Positions 16,200 through 25,232 of a stretch of 64,000 bases of DNA are shown here, piece by piece. Within the stretch, counting starts at the first letter, position 1; each line of letters starts with the position of its first letter. This stretch comes from Candidatus Gastranaerophilales bacterium. GTDB lineage: Bacteria; Cyanobacteriota; Vampirovibrionia; Gastranaerophilales; Gastranaerophilaceae. Made by a program: the position numbers and the translations under genes. Under the pieces are notes generated by a model that saw only the letters and a list, made by a program, of their open reading frames with translations, did no database searches and was not told the origin of the DNA. The stretch covers positions 1-64,000 of the forward strand of contig CALUWH010000003.1 in NCBI GenBank assembly GCA_944324435.1, given 5' to 3'.

Positions 16200-17066
16200 A
16201 TGGTAGAGGTTTCAATAATAGTACCTGTTTATAATACGGGTAAGTATTTAAAAAGATGCATGGATAGTCTTATCCATCAAACACTTGAAAATATAGAAAT
16301 AATCTGTATAAATGACGGGTCCACAGATAATAGTCATGAGATCTTAGAATATTATGCTTCAAAAGATGAACGTATAAAAATTATTAATCAGGCAAACATG
16401 GGACTTTCCTCCGCACGTAATCGCGGCATTGGTTCTGCAATAGGAGAGTACATAGGTTTTGTAGATTCTGATGACTGGGTTGACAGAGATTTTTTTGAAA
16501 AGCTATATTATGCAGCTAAAAAGTATAATGCGGATATTGCAGCAGCCTCAGTATTACAAGATGACGGTGTTGACTCAAAGACGTTTGTGAGCCTCAGTGC
16601 AGAAGCTGTTTTTTCTAGTGCGGAAAAAAAATATAAGGCGTGCAATATCCCTCGTCGATGTTATGTTTGGAACAAAATATATAAACGCGAGTCCTATCTT
16701 AATACTAAAGAGGAGTTTCCTGTCGGCAGAAATTATGAAGATATAATCTGGACACATATTGTCATACATAAACTAAACCGGCTTGTAACTGTACCGAAAA
16801 CTTACTATTATTATAATGATGATAACTTACACTCCATCTGTAAGTCTTTCAGCAAGAAAAACGAAGATGATTTGAAAATCGCGAATAAAGAGTGTATGGA
16901 ATATTTAAGGCTGAATCGGATAAAAGTAAATTATCAATCCTACAGTGCGGATAGAAGGATTTTATTTATATTTTTTGGTATTCGATTGCTTGATATAAAA
17001 ATATGGCAACATTTAATATTAGCAAATTTTTTAGGTATTCCAATATTACAAGTTCGTTTGAAATAG
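16200..17066 (+). CDS. Glycosyltransferase family 2
   Basis: The 288-aa protein has the GT-A fold: VEVSIIVPVYNTGKYLKRCM, INDGSTDNSHEI (nucleotide-sugar binding), SSARNRGIGSAIGEYIGFVD and the metal motif DSDDW. It probably adds a sugar to LPS, capsule or another surface glycan. It is alone, with no other glycan gene nearby, so the acceptor is unknown. The C-terminal part (after about 200) is basic and hydrophobic and may touch the membrane. The downstream 17067-17230 stretch has no ORF that I can support. Confidence 0.92.
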   Translation: MVEVSIIVPVYNTGKYLKRCMDSLIHQTLENIEIICINDGSTDNSHEILEYYASKDERIKIINQANMGLSSARNRGIGSAIGEYIGFVDSDDWVDRDFFEKLYYAAKKYNADIAAASVLQDDGVDSKTFVSLSAEAVFSSAEKKYKACNIPRRCYVWNKIYKRESYLNTKEEFPVGRNYEDIIWTHIVIHKLNRLVTVPKTYYYYNDDNLHSICKSFSKKNEDDLKIANKECMEYLRLNRIKVNYQSYSADRRILFIFFGIRLLDIKIWQHLILANFLGIPILQVRLK

Positions 17067-17236
17067 CTAAAAACGAAGGATTTAAGAATTGTTATGATAC
17101 CTATAATCAAAAGGCTTCTTTTTCCATTGAAAGCCAATATACCCATTAATGCCTAAAATATCTTGGATTAGTGTCTGCATTAATCTTTACATAACAAAGC
17201 TTATGAGTAAATAAATTATACAAAAAGACAATAAAA

Positions 17237-17596
17237 TTAAGCATAATAATCAATCCTTTTTTTATTTTTGTAATTTTCTGCCTCCGCTTTAATCGACTTT
17301 GCCTGTGCAGCTACTTTATAATCCTGAGATGACGGGTCAGAAGGTGCCATCGCAGAATTAATTACGGTATTAGCATTATCAATTGTCCGCTGAGGGTTTT
17401 TGGGATTTAATGAAGGCATTTTTATTGAAACATGACCGCCAATAGGTATTCCATCCGCATTTTTCTCAATGACAATTGGGCCGGTAAGTGAGCCTCCGGC
17501 ATTCTTATGTGCAAGCTCATGTGCATAAATATCCGCATAATTCTTATGAATTAATGCTTGTTTTTGTTGGTTTACTATTGACGAGATATTAACCAT
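17237..17596 (-). CDS. SprA-related putative metalloprotease-like protein
   Basis: The 119-aa product carries HELAHKNAGG (an HExxH-type zinc site), then GPIVIEKNADGIPIGGHVSI, and later APSDPSSQDYKVAAQAKSIK. These three blocks define the SprA-related (putative metalloprotease) family. Most members have a longer disordered N-terminus; here the domain stands alone. The start at 17596 is preferred over the longer frame because AGGAAG lies 7 bases before it. The role in other bacteria is unclear; proteolysis is not demonstrated. It lies just downstream of rpsG, beyond the terminator. Confidence 0.8.
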   Translation of the reverse strand: MVNISSIVNQQKQALIHKNYADIYAHELAHKNAGGSLTGPIVIEKNADGIPIGGHVSIKMPSLNPKNPQRTIDNANTVINSAMAPSDPSSQDYKVAAQAKSIKAEAENYKNKKRIDYYA

Positions 17597-17691
17597 ATAT
17601 ACACTTCCTATCAGTCTATATTCTATCCCTGAGAATACCATTATACACCTTTTTAAAATTTATGCAAGTGGTAAATAGCACAGGGTTAAAT

Positions 17692-17732
17692 AAAAAACTC
17701 CCGAATCTTTTTCAATTCGGGAGCTTTTTTTT
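17692..17732. terminator. Bidirectional terminator after rpsG
   Basis: CTCCCGAAT (17698-17706) pairs with ATTCGGGAG (17715-17723). A run of six A precedes and a run of eight T follows, giving U-tracts on both strands. It ends the rpsL-rpsG transcript. Confidence 0.9.
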
Positions 17733-17750
17733 ATAACATTTTACTATAAA

Positions 17751-18221
17751 TTAGTATCTATAGTGAGCAAAAGCTTTGTTAGCTTCAGCCATTCTGTGGG
17801 TATCTTCGCGTTTCTTGCAAGCTGAACCATTACCATTTGAAGCATCGATGATTTCGTTAGTTAATTTTTCTACGAAAGATTTTCCGCTTCTGTTTTTAGC
17901 TGCTGCAATAATCCAAGAAGATGCAAGAGCAAATCCTCTATCAGGTTTAACATCGATAGGTACCTGATAAGTAGAACCGCCGATACGTCTTGCTTTAACT
18001 TCCAATAACGGAGTCGCATTTGTAATTGCTTTTTGGAAGATTTCAAGACCTTTTTCATTAGTTCTTTCTTCAACTCTTGAAATTGTATTATAGAATATTT
18101 TTTCAGCAAGTGATTTTTTACCGCGTCTCATAACTCTGTTAATGAATTTAGAAACATCAACGCTGTTATAAATAGGGTCAGCTGAAGGAATTCTTCTTTC
18201 CGGTTTAGATCTTCTAGACAT
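17751..18221 (-). CDS. rpsG: 30S ribosomal protein S7
   Basis: S7 (156 aa) nucleates the 30S head. [39 protein letters not shown] and the C-terminal KKREDTHRMAEANKAFAHYR are diagnostic. The stop of rpsL and start of rpsG overlap (TAATG), implying coupled translation. fusA and tuf, which usually follow, are absent; a terminator follows instead. Confidence 0.97.
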   Translation of the reverse strand: MSRRSKPERRIPSADPIYNSVDVSKFINRVMRRGKKSLAEKIFYNTISRVEERTNEKGLEIFQKAITNATPLLEVKARRIGGSTYQVPIDVKPDRGFALASSWIIAAAKNRSGKSFVEKLTNEIIDASNGNGSACKKREDTHRMAEANKAFAHYRY

Positions 18222-18604
18222 TATTTCTTACCTCCTTTAGCTCTCTTTGCACCATATTTAGAACGGCTTTGTGTTCTGTTAGCAACACCTGCTGTATCTA
18301 AAGTACCGCGTACAATGTGATATCTAACACCAGGAAGGTCTTTAACCCTTCCGCCTCTGATTAGAACAACGCTGTGTTCTTGGAGGTTGTGTCCGATACC
18401 CGGGATATAAGAAGTTACTTCAAATCCGTTAGTAAGTCTGACTCTGGCAACCTTTCTCAGAGCTGAGTTAGGTTTTTTAGGGGTTGTAGTGTAAACCCTT
18501 GTACATACGCCGCGTCTTTGTGGACATTCCATAAGAGCCGGCGATTTGGTTTTGTCTTTTAGCTTTTTACGTTCTGAACGCACAAGCTGGTTCATTGTAG
18601 GCAT
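18221..18604 (-). CDS. rpsL: 30S ribosomal protein S12
   Basis: S12 (127 aa) lies at the decoding centre. [20 protein letters not shown], the loop [15 protein letters not shown] (with the lysine whose change gives streptomycin resistance) and [17 protein letters not shown] are textbook. AAGGAGAAAATT precedes the ATG. The 5' leader is about 160 bases if the promoter at 18774-18802 is used. Confidence 0.97.
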   Translation of the reverse strand: MPTMNQLVRSERKKLKDKTKSPALMECPQRRGVCTRVYTTTPKKPNSALRKVARVRLTNGFEVTSYIPGIGHNLQEHSVVLIRGGRVKDLPGVRYHIVRGTLDTAGVANRTQSRSKYGAKRAKGGKK

Positions 18605-18773
18605 AATTTTCTCCTTTTTACCTTTTTTTATTTTATTTCATTTGGTATTTCATTGATTAATCTTGATATTATGCATAAGGTTTCGACTTTTGCTTGTAAA
18701 ATCTAGCTAATCTCTGATATATACCCCCCTGAGCCGTCAAATCCGGCAAGAAAATTTCGACTAGGGTGCCTTT

Positions 18774-18802
18774 ATCGTATGACGAAAATAACTGAGTGTC
18801 AA
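18774..18802 (-). promoter_or_regulatory. Probable rpsL-rpsG promoter with long leader
   Basis: On the minus strand TTGACA (18797-18802) and TACGAT (18774-18779) are 17 bases apart. The same TACGAT -10 is used by the rpmH promoter. The leader (about 18767-18605) contains a GCCG/CGGC hairpin and could hold autoregulatory structure, but I see no known motif. Confidence 0.7.
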
Positions 18803-18919
18803 TCATTAAATAGCTTTTCGTTAACATATCGTAGCATTTATGTTTCTAATTATTTTTTTTATTATATAATGTTGTTAAATGAAATTTGGAGCCGAGGAAT
18901 TTAAGTAGCTCCGCTTATT

Positions 18920-20305
18920 ATGAAGAAGGAAAAGATTTTGAAAAAATCACGATTAACAATAGCGATATTTTCAGCACTATTTTTAGGAGTCATTGTTGGC
19001 TGGGCTTTTCCGGCTTTCGCTGTAAAACTGCATGTTCTTGCAGAAATATTTTTAAGAATGGTTAAAATGATTATCGCCCCCCTCTTGTTTGCAACTCTTG
19101 TTGTGGGGATTGCGGGACACGGTGATGTTAAAAGCCTTGGTAGGCTTGGAATCAAAACTATTGCTTATTTCGAAATAGTAACAACGCTTGCTCTTTTTAT
19201 TGGGTTGGGATTTGCTAATATTTTCAAACCCGGTATAGGGATTGCAAATATAGCCTCTGATCATACTGGTTTGACGAGAATAGTAGAGATGGCTTCTACA
19301 ACTCATCATAATTCTTTCGGGGATTTGTTATTAAGTTTATGTCCGACAAGTATATTTCAAGCCATGGCAGAAGGCAACCTTTTGCAGATTGTAGTATTCT
19401 GCCTCTTCTTCTCGCTTGCAATATGCGCTGTTGGGAAAAAAGCACAGCCGGTTATTGATATTTTAAATTCTGTCGCCTCTATAATGTTTAAATTTACCGA
19501 ATATGTTATGTTCTTTGCTCCAATTGGAATTTTCGGAGCAATTGCATATACTGTCGGCTCAAATGGCATTAAGATTTTATTCAATTATGGAAAAATCATT
19601 GTGTCTTTGTATGTTGCACTTGCTGTTTTTGTAGCAATTGTGCTCTTTATAACCTGTAGAATTGTCAAAATCTCTGTCAGGGCTTTGATTAAAGCTATTC
19701 AAGAGCCTGCTCTTTTAACATTTACGACTGCAAGTTCTGAGGCGGCACTTCCGAAAGCTATGGCTATAATGGAAAGGTTTGGAGTACCAAAATCTATTGT
19801 CGGGTTTGTAATGCCTACAGGATACACATTTAACCTTGACGGCTCCACATTGTATCTTGCAATGGCTGTACTGTTCTCTACACAGCTGGTTGGAATTCAT
19901 TTATCATTTGAACAGCAGCTTGTTATTATGTTCGCCTTGATGCTTACAAGCAAAGGTGTTGCTGGGGTTCCGAGAGCCTCATTGATTGTTCTTGCAGGAA
20001 CTCTTACAAGTTTTAATATTCCGATTATTGGGGTTGCGGTTCTTTTGGGCATAGACCAAATTCTTGATATGGGCAGAACAACCGTTAATCTCATCGGAAA
20101 TTGCGTTGCAACGGTTGTTATTGCAAGATGGGAAAATGCTTTTGACTATAATAAAATGGCAGATTTTATAAAGATGAGAAATCTTAAAACAAATACGCTT
20201 ACAAAAATAAGACACGATGTAAGCTTCCAAAAAGATTTTTGTACAAATGGGGTAAAAGCAGGTGTTTATCCTATTGAAGAAAAAAGATTACAAGTAAATG
20301 AATAA
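18920..20305 (+). CDS. Dicarboxylate/amino acid:cation symporter (DAACS)
   Basis: The 461-aa membrane protein belongs to the GltP/DctA/EAAT family. The family hairpin HP1 motif appears as TTASSEAALPKAMAIM (about 270-285) and the TM7 motif as FNLDGSTLYLAMA (NMDGT-like). Such proteins import glutamate, aspartate or C4-dicarboxylates with Na+ or H+. The SSEAALPK form fits H+-coupled or dicarboxylate members better than the SSSATLP form of the second copy at 57.5 kb. The last 10 residues overlap the frame of ileS. A TATAAT lies at 18865-18870. The SD is weak. Confidence 0.92.
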   Translation: MKKEKILKKSRLTIAIFSALFLGVIVGWAFPAFAVKLHVLAEIFLRMVKMIIAPLLFATLVVGIAGHGDVKSLGRLGIKTIAYFEIVTTLALFIGLGFANIFKPGIGIANIASDHTGLTRIVEMASTTHHNSFGDLLLSLCPTSIFQAMAEGNLLQIVVFCLFFSLAICAVGKKAQPVIDILNSVASIMFKFTEYVMFFAPIGIFGAIAYTVGSNGIKILFNYGKIIVSLYVALAVFVAIVLFITCRIVKISVRALIKAIQEPALLTFTTASSEAALPKAMAIMERFGVPKSIVGFVMPTGYTFNLDGSTLYLAMAVLFSTQLVGIHLSFEQQLVIMFALMLTSKGVAGVPRASLIVLAGTLTSFNIPIIGVAVLLGIDQILDMGRTTVNLIGNCVATVVIARWENAFDYNKMADFIKMRNLKTNTLTKIRHDVSFQKDFCTNGVKAGVYPIEEKRLQVNE

Positions 20306-20318
20306 ATATGAGGTGAAA

Positions 20319-23132
20319 ATGGAATATAAAGACACGTTGAATTTACCGCAAACAAGTTTAGAGATGAGAGCTAACGCTACTAAAAAAGAACCGGAAACCC
20401 AAAAATTCTGGGAGGAGATAAATGTATATGAGAAAAATTTGGCGCAAAGAGATAAAACAAACAGTTTTGTGCTTCATGACGGCCCCCCGTATTTGAGTTC
20501 CGGAAAAATTCACGTGGGAACGGCATTAAACAAAATATTAAAAGATATTTTAATAAAATATAAGTCAATGTCAGGTTACTACGCTCCGTATGTTCCGGGT
20601 TATGACGGACACGGCCTTCCTATTGAAAATGCAGTTGTAAAAAATATTAAAGGCGGAAGAGAAGCTCTTACACCATCTGAGCTTCGCGCAAAATGCCGAG
20701 AATATGCAAATACAAGCTTGGCAGGGCAGGAATCGGAGTTTAAGCGTTTAGGCGTATGGGGTGATTGGGCTCATCCATATCTTACCTATGCACCTGATTT
20801 TGAAGCTGAACAGGTAAGAGTGTTCGGTGAAATGTATAAAAAAGGGTATGTAGAAAAGGGGATGAAGCCTGTTTACTGGTGTGCATCCTGCGAAACTGCG
20901 CTTGCAGAAGCTGAGGTTGAGTACGCTGACCATACTTCAACTTCTATTTATGTAAGATTTAAGTTTGATGACGAGGGGGTAAATAAGATTAAGCAATTAC
21001 TGGAGCTCCCAAGTGATAATGTTTATGCAGTAATCTGGACAACAACTCCCTGGACGATTCCTTCAAATATGGCAATAAGTTTACATCCTAGGTTTGAGTA
21101 TACATTCTTCGGGGTAAATGGAACAAAGGATATATACGTCATTGCGCAGGAGCTTCTTGCAAGCTTCCTGGAAGGTGTCGGCTGGGAAGAGAAGGATATT
21201 AAAGTTCTCGGCTCGGTTAAGGGGGCTGATTTAGAACTTCTGAATACTAAACATCCCCTGTATGACAGAAAATCTCCTATAATTTTAGGAGAGCACGTTA
21301 CCCTTGATGCCGGTACCGGTGCTGTTCATACTGCTCCGGGACATGGTCTTGAGGACTATGAAGTCGGGTGTAAATATGGTATTGAGGTATTTTCTCCCTT
21401 AGATAGCAAAGGTGTTTGGACGGAAATTGTCGGTGATAAGGATTTAGAAGGTGTTCCGTATTATAAAGGCAACAAGATTGTTATAGAAAAACTTGAAGCT
21501 TGCGGAGCTTTACTTGCCGCCTCTGACATAAACCATTCTTACCCCCATTGCTGGAGATGTAAGAATCCGGTTATCTACAGAGCAACTCCGCAGTGGTTTG
21601 TAAAAGTTGATAAATTCCGTGATGCAACTCTCGAGGCAATAAAAGGTGTAAAATGGATTCCTGCAAGCGGTGAAAACAGGATTTCCAATATGGTTGAAGG
21701 GCGTTCCGATTGGTGTATTTCTCGTCAGAGAGCTTGGGGCGTACCTATTCCGGTATTCTATTGTGAAGAATGCGGCGAGGCTATTGTTACAGATGAGACA
21801 ATTGAAAATGTTGCTAAAATCTTTGAAAAAGAAAGTTCTGATGCCTGGGTAAAATATTCTGCAGATGAACTGTTGCCGCAAGGGTTTAAGTGTCCTAAGT
21901 GCGGAAAAACTCACTGCTTCAAAAAAGAATCTGATATCATGGACGTATGGTTCGACTCCGGTGTAACTTGGCGTGCTGTTGTTGAAAAACGCGCTGACGA
22001 GCTTGGACATACTCCTGTTGATATGTATTTGGAAGGCTCTGACCAGCATAGAGGCTGGTTCCAGTCGTCGCTTCTGACTTCTGTCGCAACTCAGGGTAAA
22101 GCTCCTTATAAATCAGTTTTAACACATGGTTTTGTATTTGGAGAAGATGGAAGAAAGATGTCTAAGTCATTGGGTAATTATATAAGACCGGATGACATTA
22201 TCAAGAATTATGGTGCAGATATTTTAAGGCTCTGGGCAGCTTCTGTTGATTACAGAAACGATACCAAGATTGGAGACAATATAATCAAGCAGCTTGCTGA
22301 GATATTTAAGAAAACAAGAAATACTGCAAGATTTTTGCTCGGTAATATTTATGATTTCGATCCGGCAAAAGACTATGTTAAGTATGAAGAACTTAAACCG
22401 ATTGATAAGTTTGCACTGCATAAATTAAATAAGGTTGTTGCAGAGGTTACGGAAGCTTTTGAAAACTATGAGTTTTATAAATACTTCCAGTGCTTGCAAA
22501 ACTTCGCAGCAGTAGATTTAAGCGCATTCTATCTTGATATTGTAAAAGACAGATTGTATACAGCAGGTAAAAAATCTCTTTCAAGACGTGCCTGCCAGAC
22601 TGTTTTATACGAAACCTTACAGGTGCTTGTCAGAATTTTAACTCCTGTAATGCCTCATCAGGCAGAGGATATCTGGCAAAATACTCCTGAATGTCAGCGA
22701 GGCGGACTGGAGAGCATTCTTCTTGCTGATTGGGCGGGGGTAAATAACCAATGGGAAAATAGTAAGCTAGAAGAAGATTTTTCAAAAATCTTAAAAACAA
22801 GAGAAGTTGTAACACGTGCTATAGAGCCATTAAGAGCTGATAAGAAAGTCGGAAGCTCCTTAGAGGTTGCAGTATACGTTAAATCTGAAGATAGTAATAT
22901 TTTAAAAGCTAATGAAAAAGATTTAGCCGACATCTTTATTACTTCACAGGCTTATGTAGCGGATACGGCTCCGGATGCGGTTCTAAATGAGTATTCAGAA
23001 AACGGCATTACCGTATGGGTAACAAAAGCAGAGGGAGAAAAGTGCGAACGCTGCTGGAAGTTTAGAAAGCTCGGTGAGCATGCGGGACACGAGACGATTT
23101 GCTCGGATTGTTATTCTGCGGTTACCGAATAA
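20319..23132 (+). CDS. ileS: Isoleucyl-tRNA synthetase
   Basis: IleRS charges tRNA-Ile. The class I signatures KIHVGTALN (HIGH-like) and KMSKS are present, together with the CP1 editing domain (TTPWTIPSNMAI; GTGAVHTAPGHGLEDY) and a C-terminal zinc site (CERCWKF ... CSDC). The start at 20319 (MEYKDTLNLP, 937 aa) is preferred because GAGGTG lies 5 bases upstream. An ATG seven codons earlier overlaps the symporter end. It is cotranscribed with or just after the symporter and ended by a terminator at 23155. Confidence 0.97.
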   Translation: MEYKDTLNLPQTSLEMRANATKKEPETQKFWEEINVYEKNLAQRDKTNSFVLHDGPPYLSSGKIHVGTALNKILKDILIKYKSMSGYYAPYVPGYDGHGLPIENAVVKNIKGGREALTPSELRAKCREYANTSLAGQESEFKRLGVWGDWAHPYLTYAPDFEAEQVRVFGEMYKKGYVEKGMKPVYWCASCETALAEAEVEYADHTSTSIYVRFKFDDEGVNKIKQLLELPSDNVYAVIWTTTPWTIPSNMAISLHPRFEYTFFGVNGTKDIYVIAQELLASFLEGVGWEEKDIKVLGSVKGADLELLNTKHPLYDRKSPIILGEHVTLDAGTGAVHTAPGHGLEDYEVGCKYGIEVFSPLDSKGVWTEIVGDKDLEGVPYYKGNKIVIEKLEACGALLAASDINHSYPHCWRCKNPVIYRATPQWFVKVDKFRDATLEAIKGVKWIPASGENRISNMVEGRSDWCISRQRAWGVPIPVFYCEECGEAIVTDETIENVAKIFEKESSDAWVKYSADELLPQGFKCPKCGKTHCFKKESDIMDVWFDSGVTWRAVVEKRADELGHTPVDMYLEGSDQHRGWFQSSLLTSVATQGKAPYKSVLTHGFVFGEDGRKMSKSLGNYIRPDDIIKNYGADILRLWAASVDYRNDTKIGDNIIKQLAEIFKKTRNTARFLLGNIYDFDPAKDYVKYEELKPIDKFALHKLNKVVAEVTEAFENYEFYKYFQCLQNFAAVDLSAFYLDIVKDRLYTAGKKSLSRRACQTVLYETLQVLVRILTPVMPHQAEDIWQNTPECQRGGLESILLADWAGVNNQWENSKLEEDFSKILKTREVVTRAIEPLRADKKVGSSLEVAVYVKSEDSNILKANEKDLADIFITSQAYVADTAPDAVLNEYSENGITVWVTKAEGEKCERCWKFRKLGEHAGHETICSDCYSAVTE

Positions 23133-23154
23133 AAGTTGGATATTATGAGAGCTG

Positions 23155-23183
23155 AGCGGACGATAATGCGTCCGCTTTTTTTC
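23155..23183 (+). terminator. Rho-independent terminator after ileS
   Basis: AGCGGACG (23155-23162) pairs with CGTCCGCT (23169-23176) around ATAATG and is followed by seven T. Confidence 0.92.
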
Positions 23184-23208
23184 TGCTTCATATTACTTAA
23201 TCTTTTAT

Positions 23209-23237
23209 TTGACTAAAATACATGTTTTGTATACGAT
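23209..23237 (+). promoter_or_regulatory. Probable rpmH promoter
   Basis: TTGACT (23209-23214), a 17-base spacer and TACGAT (23232-23237) precede rpmH, giving a leader of about 35 bases. Confidence 0.7.
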
Positions 23238-23278
23238 TAGACTATTATGAGTAAAATTAGCTGAAAAGGAAATAGAAA

Positions 23279-23431
23279 ATGAGACGTACACTAGAAGGAA
23301 CAAAGATTAAAAGACAACACGTCAGCGGTTTCAGAGCTAGAATGGCTACTCCCGGCGGACAAGAAGTATTAAACAGAAGACGTGCTAAAGGCAGACATAA
23401 GATTGCTATTACAGCTAAAGAACGTGCCTAA
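23279..23431 (+). CDS. rpmH: 50S ribosomal protein L34
   Basis: The 50-aa product [40 protein letters not shown] is L34; Gln-Glu replaces the commoner Gly-Arg-Arg after GG. AAAAGGAAATAG provides the SD. In most bacteria rpmH is followed by rnpA, yidD, yidC near the origin. Here it stands alone between two terminators, with its own promoter. Confidence 0.96.
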   Translation: MRRTLEGTKIKRQHVSGFRARMATPGGQEVLNRRRAKGRHKIAITAKERA

Positions 23432-23441
23432 GTTTGAATTA

Positions 23442-23486
23442 AATACATAAAGGCGGATTGTTAAAAACAATCCGCCTTTATGTATT
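23442..23486. terminator. Strong bidirectional hairpin after rpmH
   Basis: A perfect 21-bp stem (23442-23462 with 23466-23486) has a 3-base loop. It separates rpmH from the convergent gene at 23512. No long T-run follows, so termination relies on the strong stem and the AT-rich flanks. Confidence 0.8.
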
Positions 23487-23511
23487 ATAAAACTTCTTTA
23501 TTTAACCATTA

Positions 23512-23844
23512 TTAGGCATTATTAGGACTTTCGTATTCAATCCCCATATCCTTTAAAGCTGATATAAATCGTTCAGCGCAGGCATGTTGAACTTCCGGTG
23601 GTACAACTCTTAATATTTCAACAGTTCTTGATATAATAGGGTCTTTGTCATACCAACGGCAGCCATTTACAGGTTTTACCAAATCATAAAATCTGTCCAG
23701 AGCCTCTTTAGAGACCTTCTGTTCCAATTTATCCAGAAAAACAATTGCATGGTCTTTCAACTCATCTTGGTAATTTTTCAAAAGCTCTATAACTTCCAGT
23801 AATTTAGGGTCATGGTCGTACCAGCGCTTATATGCAGGACTCAT
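23512..23844 (-). CDS. Small two-repeat RWYDxDP protein coupled to murA
   Basis: The 110-aa product has two similar halves: KRWYDHDPKLLEVIELLKNY (about 6-25) and CRWYDKDPIISRTVEILRVV (about 62-81). Each is followed by a helix ending in a FLDKL/FISAL-type stretch. There is no signal peptide or membrane segment. Its start lies inside the 3' end of murA (17-base overlap) with AAAGGGGG as SD, so translation is probably coupled. I know of no function; the link to murA hints at peptidoglycan precursor control but is only positional. Confidence 0.7.
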   Translation of the reverse strand: MSPAYKRWYDHDPKLLEVIELLKNYQDELKDHAIVFLDKLEQKVSKEALDRFYDLVKPVNGCRWYDKDPIISRTVEILRVVPPEVQHACAERFISALKDMGIEYESPNNA

Positions 23845-25147
23845 TTAATACCCCCTTTGCATTATTTATCAAATTCTCATCATCATATCTTATGATTTTA
23901 CCGCCTAATTGACTGATTTTATTCTCAAAATCTTCATATCCCCTGTCAATATGGTGAAGTTTTTCAACAATAGTTTCACCGGAGGCCATTAAACCTGCAA
24001 TAACAAGCGCAGCCCCAGCTCTTAAATCACTTGCCGCAACAATAGCTCCTGTCAAATGTTTTACACCTTTAATAATTGCGTGGTTTCTGTCTTGATGAAT
24101 ATCAGCACCCATTCTTCTTAAATCCGGAACTTGCATAAATCTGTTTTCATAAAGACTTTCTGTAATAATCCCGACTCCGTTTGAAGTTGTCAGAAGTGTC
24201 ATTGCTATGGCCTGCAAGTCTGTCGGGAATCCAGGGTATGGCTGAGTCACGAAATTGATGGCATTGAGTCGATTCTTACAGCTGACTTCTATTGCAGTGG
24301 GCTCAGCGATCTTAATACTTGCTCCCATTTTAATTAATTTATCATTAAAAAACGTTAAATGAGCCGGATAAACATTCCTTATAACAGCTTTGCCTTTTGT
24401 TGCAACAACAGCCGCCATGAAAGTTCCGGCTTCAATTCTATCCGGAATTGTTGTATATTCAGCGCTATGCAGGTCGTTTGCCTTAACTCCGTTAATAACA
24501 ATTTCTGAAGTCCCTGCTCCTGAAATATCAGCCCCTATGGTATTTAAAAAGTTGGCTAAATCGACAATTTCAGGTTCCTGAGCCGCATTTTGAATTCTTG
24601 TAGAGCCCTCTGCCAAAACAGCCGCAAGCATAAGATTTTCGGTTGCCCCAACTGATGGTATATCCAAATAAATATCAGTTCCTACAAGTCTGGAAGCTCG
24701 AGCGTGTACATACCCGTTTTCTATTTTAATTTTTGCACCAAGAGCCTCCAGACCTTTAATATGAAAATCGACGCGTCTTTCACCAATGGCACATCCTCCG
24801 GGAAGTGCAACGATAGCCTCTTTACAGCGAGACATTAACGCTCCCAGAATAATAAATGATGCCCTCATTTTGCTTACAAGTTCATATTTAGCTGTAATAG
24901 ACGAAATATTAGAAGCATCCACAACAACAGATTTTTCAACTTTGTCGTAAATATACTTTGCACCCAAATCCGAAAGGACATTGAGCATTATATCAACATC
25001 AGTAAGCTTAGGCACATTATAAATTTTTGTAGTGCCTTTTATCAAAATCGTTGCGGCAAGTATCTTCAATACAGCGTTTTTAGCTCCGCCTATTGCAACT
25101 TCTCCCCTTAGAGATTCTCCACCTTGTATTTTGAATTTCTCTGCCAA
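23828..25147 (-). CDS. murA: UDP-N-acetylglucosamine 1-carboxyvinyltransferase
   Basis: MurA transfers enolpyruvate to UDP-GlcNAc, the first committed step of peptidoglycan synthesis and the target of fosfomycin. The protein contains the PEP-binding GGAKNAVLK (Lys22-type), the catalytic Cys in LPGGCAIGERRVDFH, and PYPGFPTDLQA. The Cys rather than Asp suggests fosfomycin sensitivity. The best start is a TTG at 25147 with GGAGG 4 bases upstream, giving 439 aa (MAEKFKIQGG). An ATG 10 codons earlier lacks an SD. Confidence 0.96.
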   Translation of the reverse strand: MAEKFKIQGGESLRGEVAIGGAKNAVLKILAATILIKGTTKIYNVPKLTDVDIMLNVLSDLGAKYIYDKVEKSVVVDASNISSITAKYELVSKMRASFIILGALMSRCKEAIVALPGGCAIGERRVDFHIKGLEALGAKIKIENGYVHARASRLVGTDIYLDIPSVGATENLMLAAVLAEGSTRIQNAAQEPEIVDLANFLNTIGADISGAGTSEIVINGVKANDLHSAEYTTIPDRIEAGTFMAAVVATKGKAVIRNVYPAHLTFFNDKLIKMGASIKIAEPTAIEVSCKNRLNAINFVTQPYPGFPTDLQAIAMTLLTTSNGVGIITESLYENRFMQVPDLRRMGADIHQDRNHAIIKGVKHLTGAIVAASDLRAGAALVIAGLMASGETIVEKLHHIDRGYEDFENKISQLGGKIIRYDDENLINNAKGVLNESCI

Positions 25148-25232
25148 AATTCCTCCGATTCTATTATAATAATACAATTATTGTATCATAATGTAAAGAG
25201 GTTGTAATTCTATTGGTGTAAAATGGCGTTAT

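Noticed and set aside
21510-22049. 179-codon antisense frame within ileS
   Set aside because: It is long by chance because of the codon bias of ileS, has no SD and no recognisable product.
25148-25177. ATG start 10 codons upstream for murA
   Set aside because: The residues are not family-like and GGAGG is correctly spaced only for the TTG at 25147.
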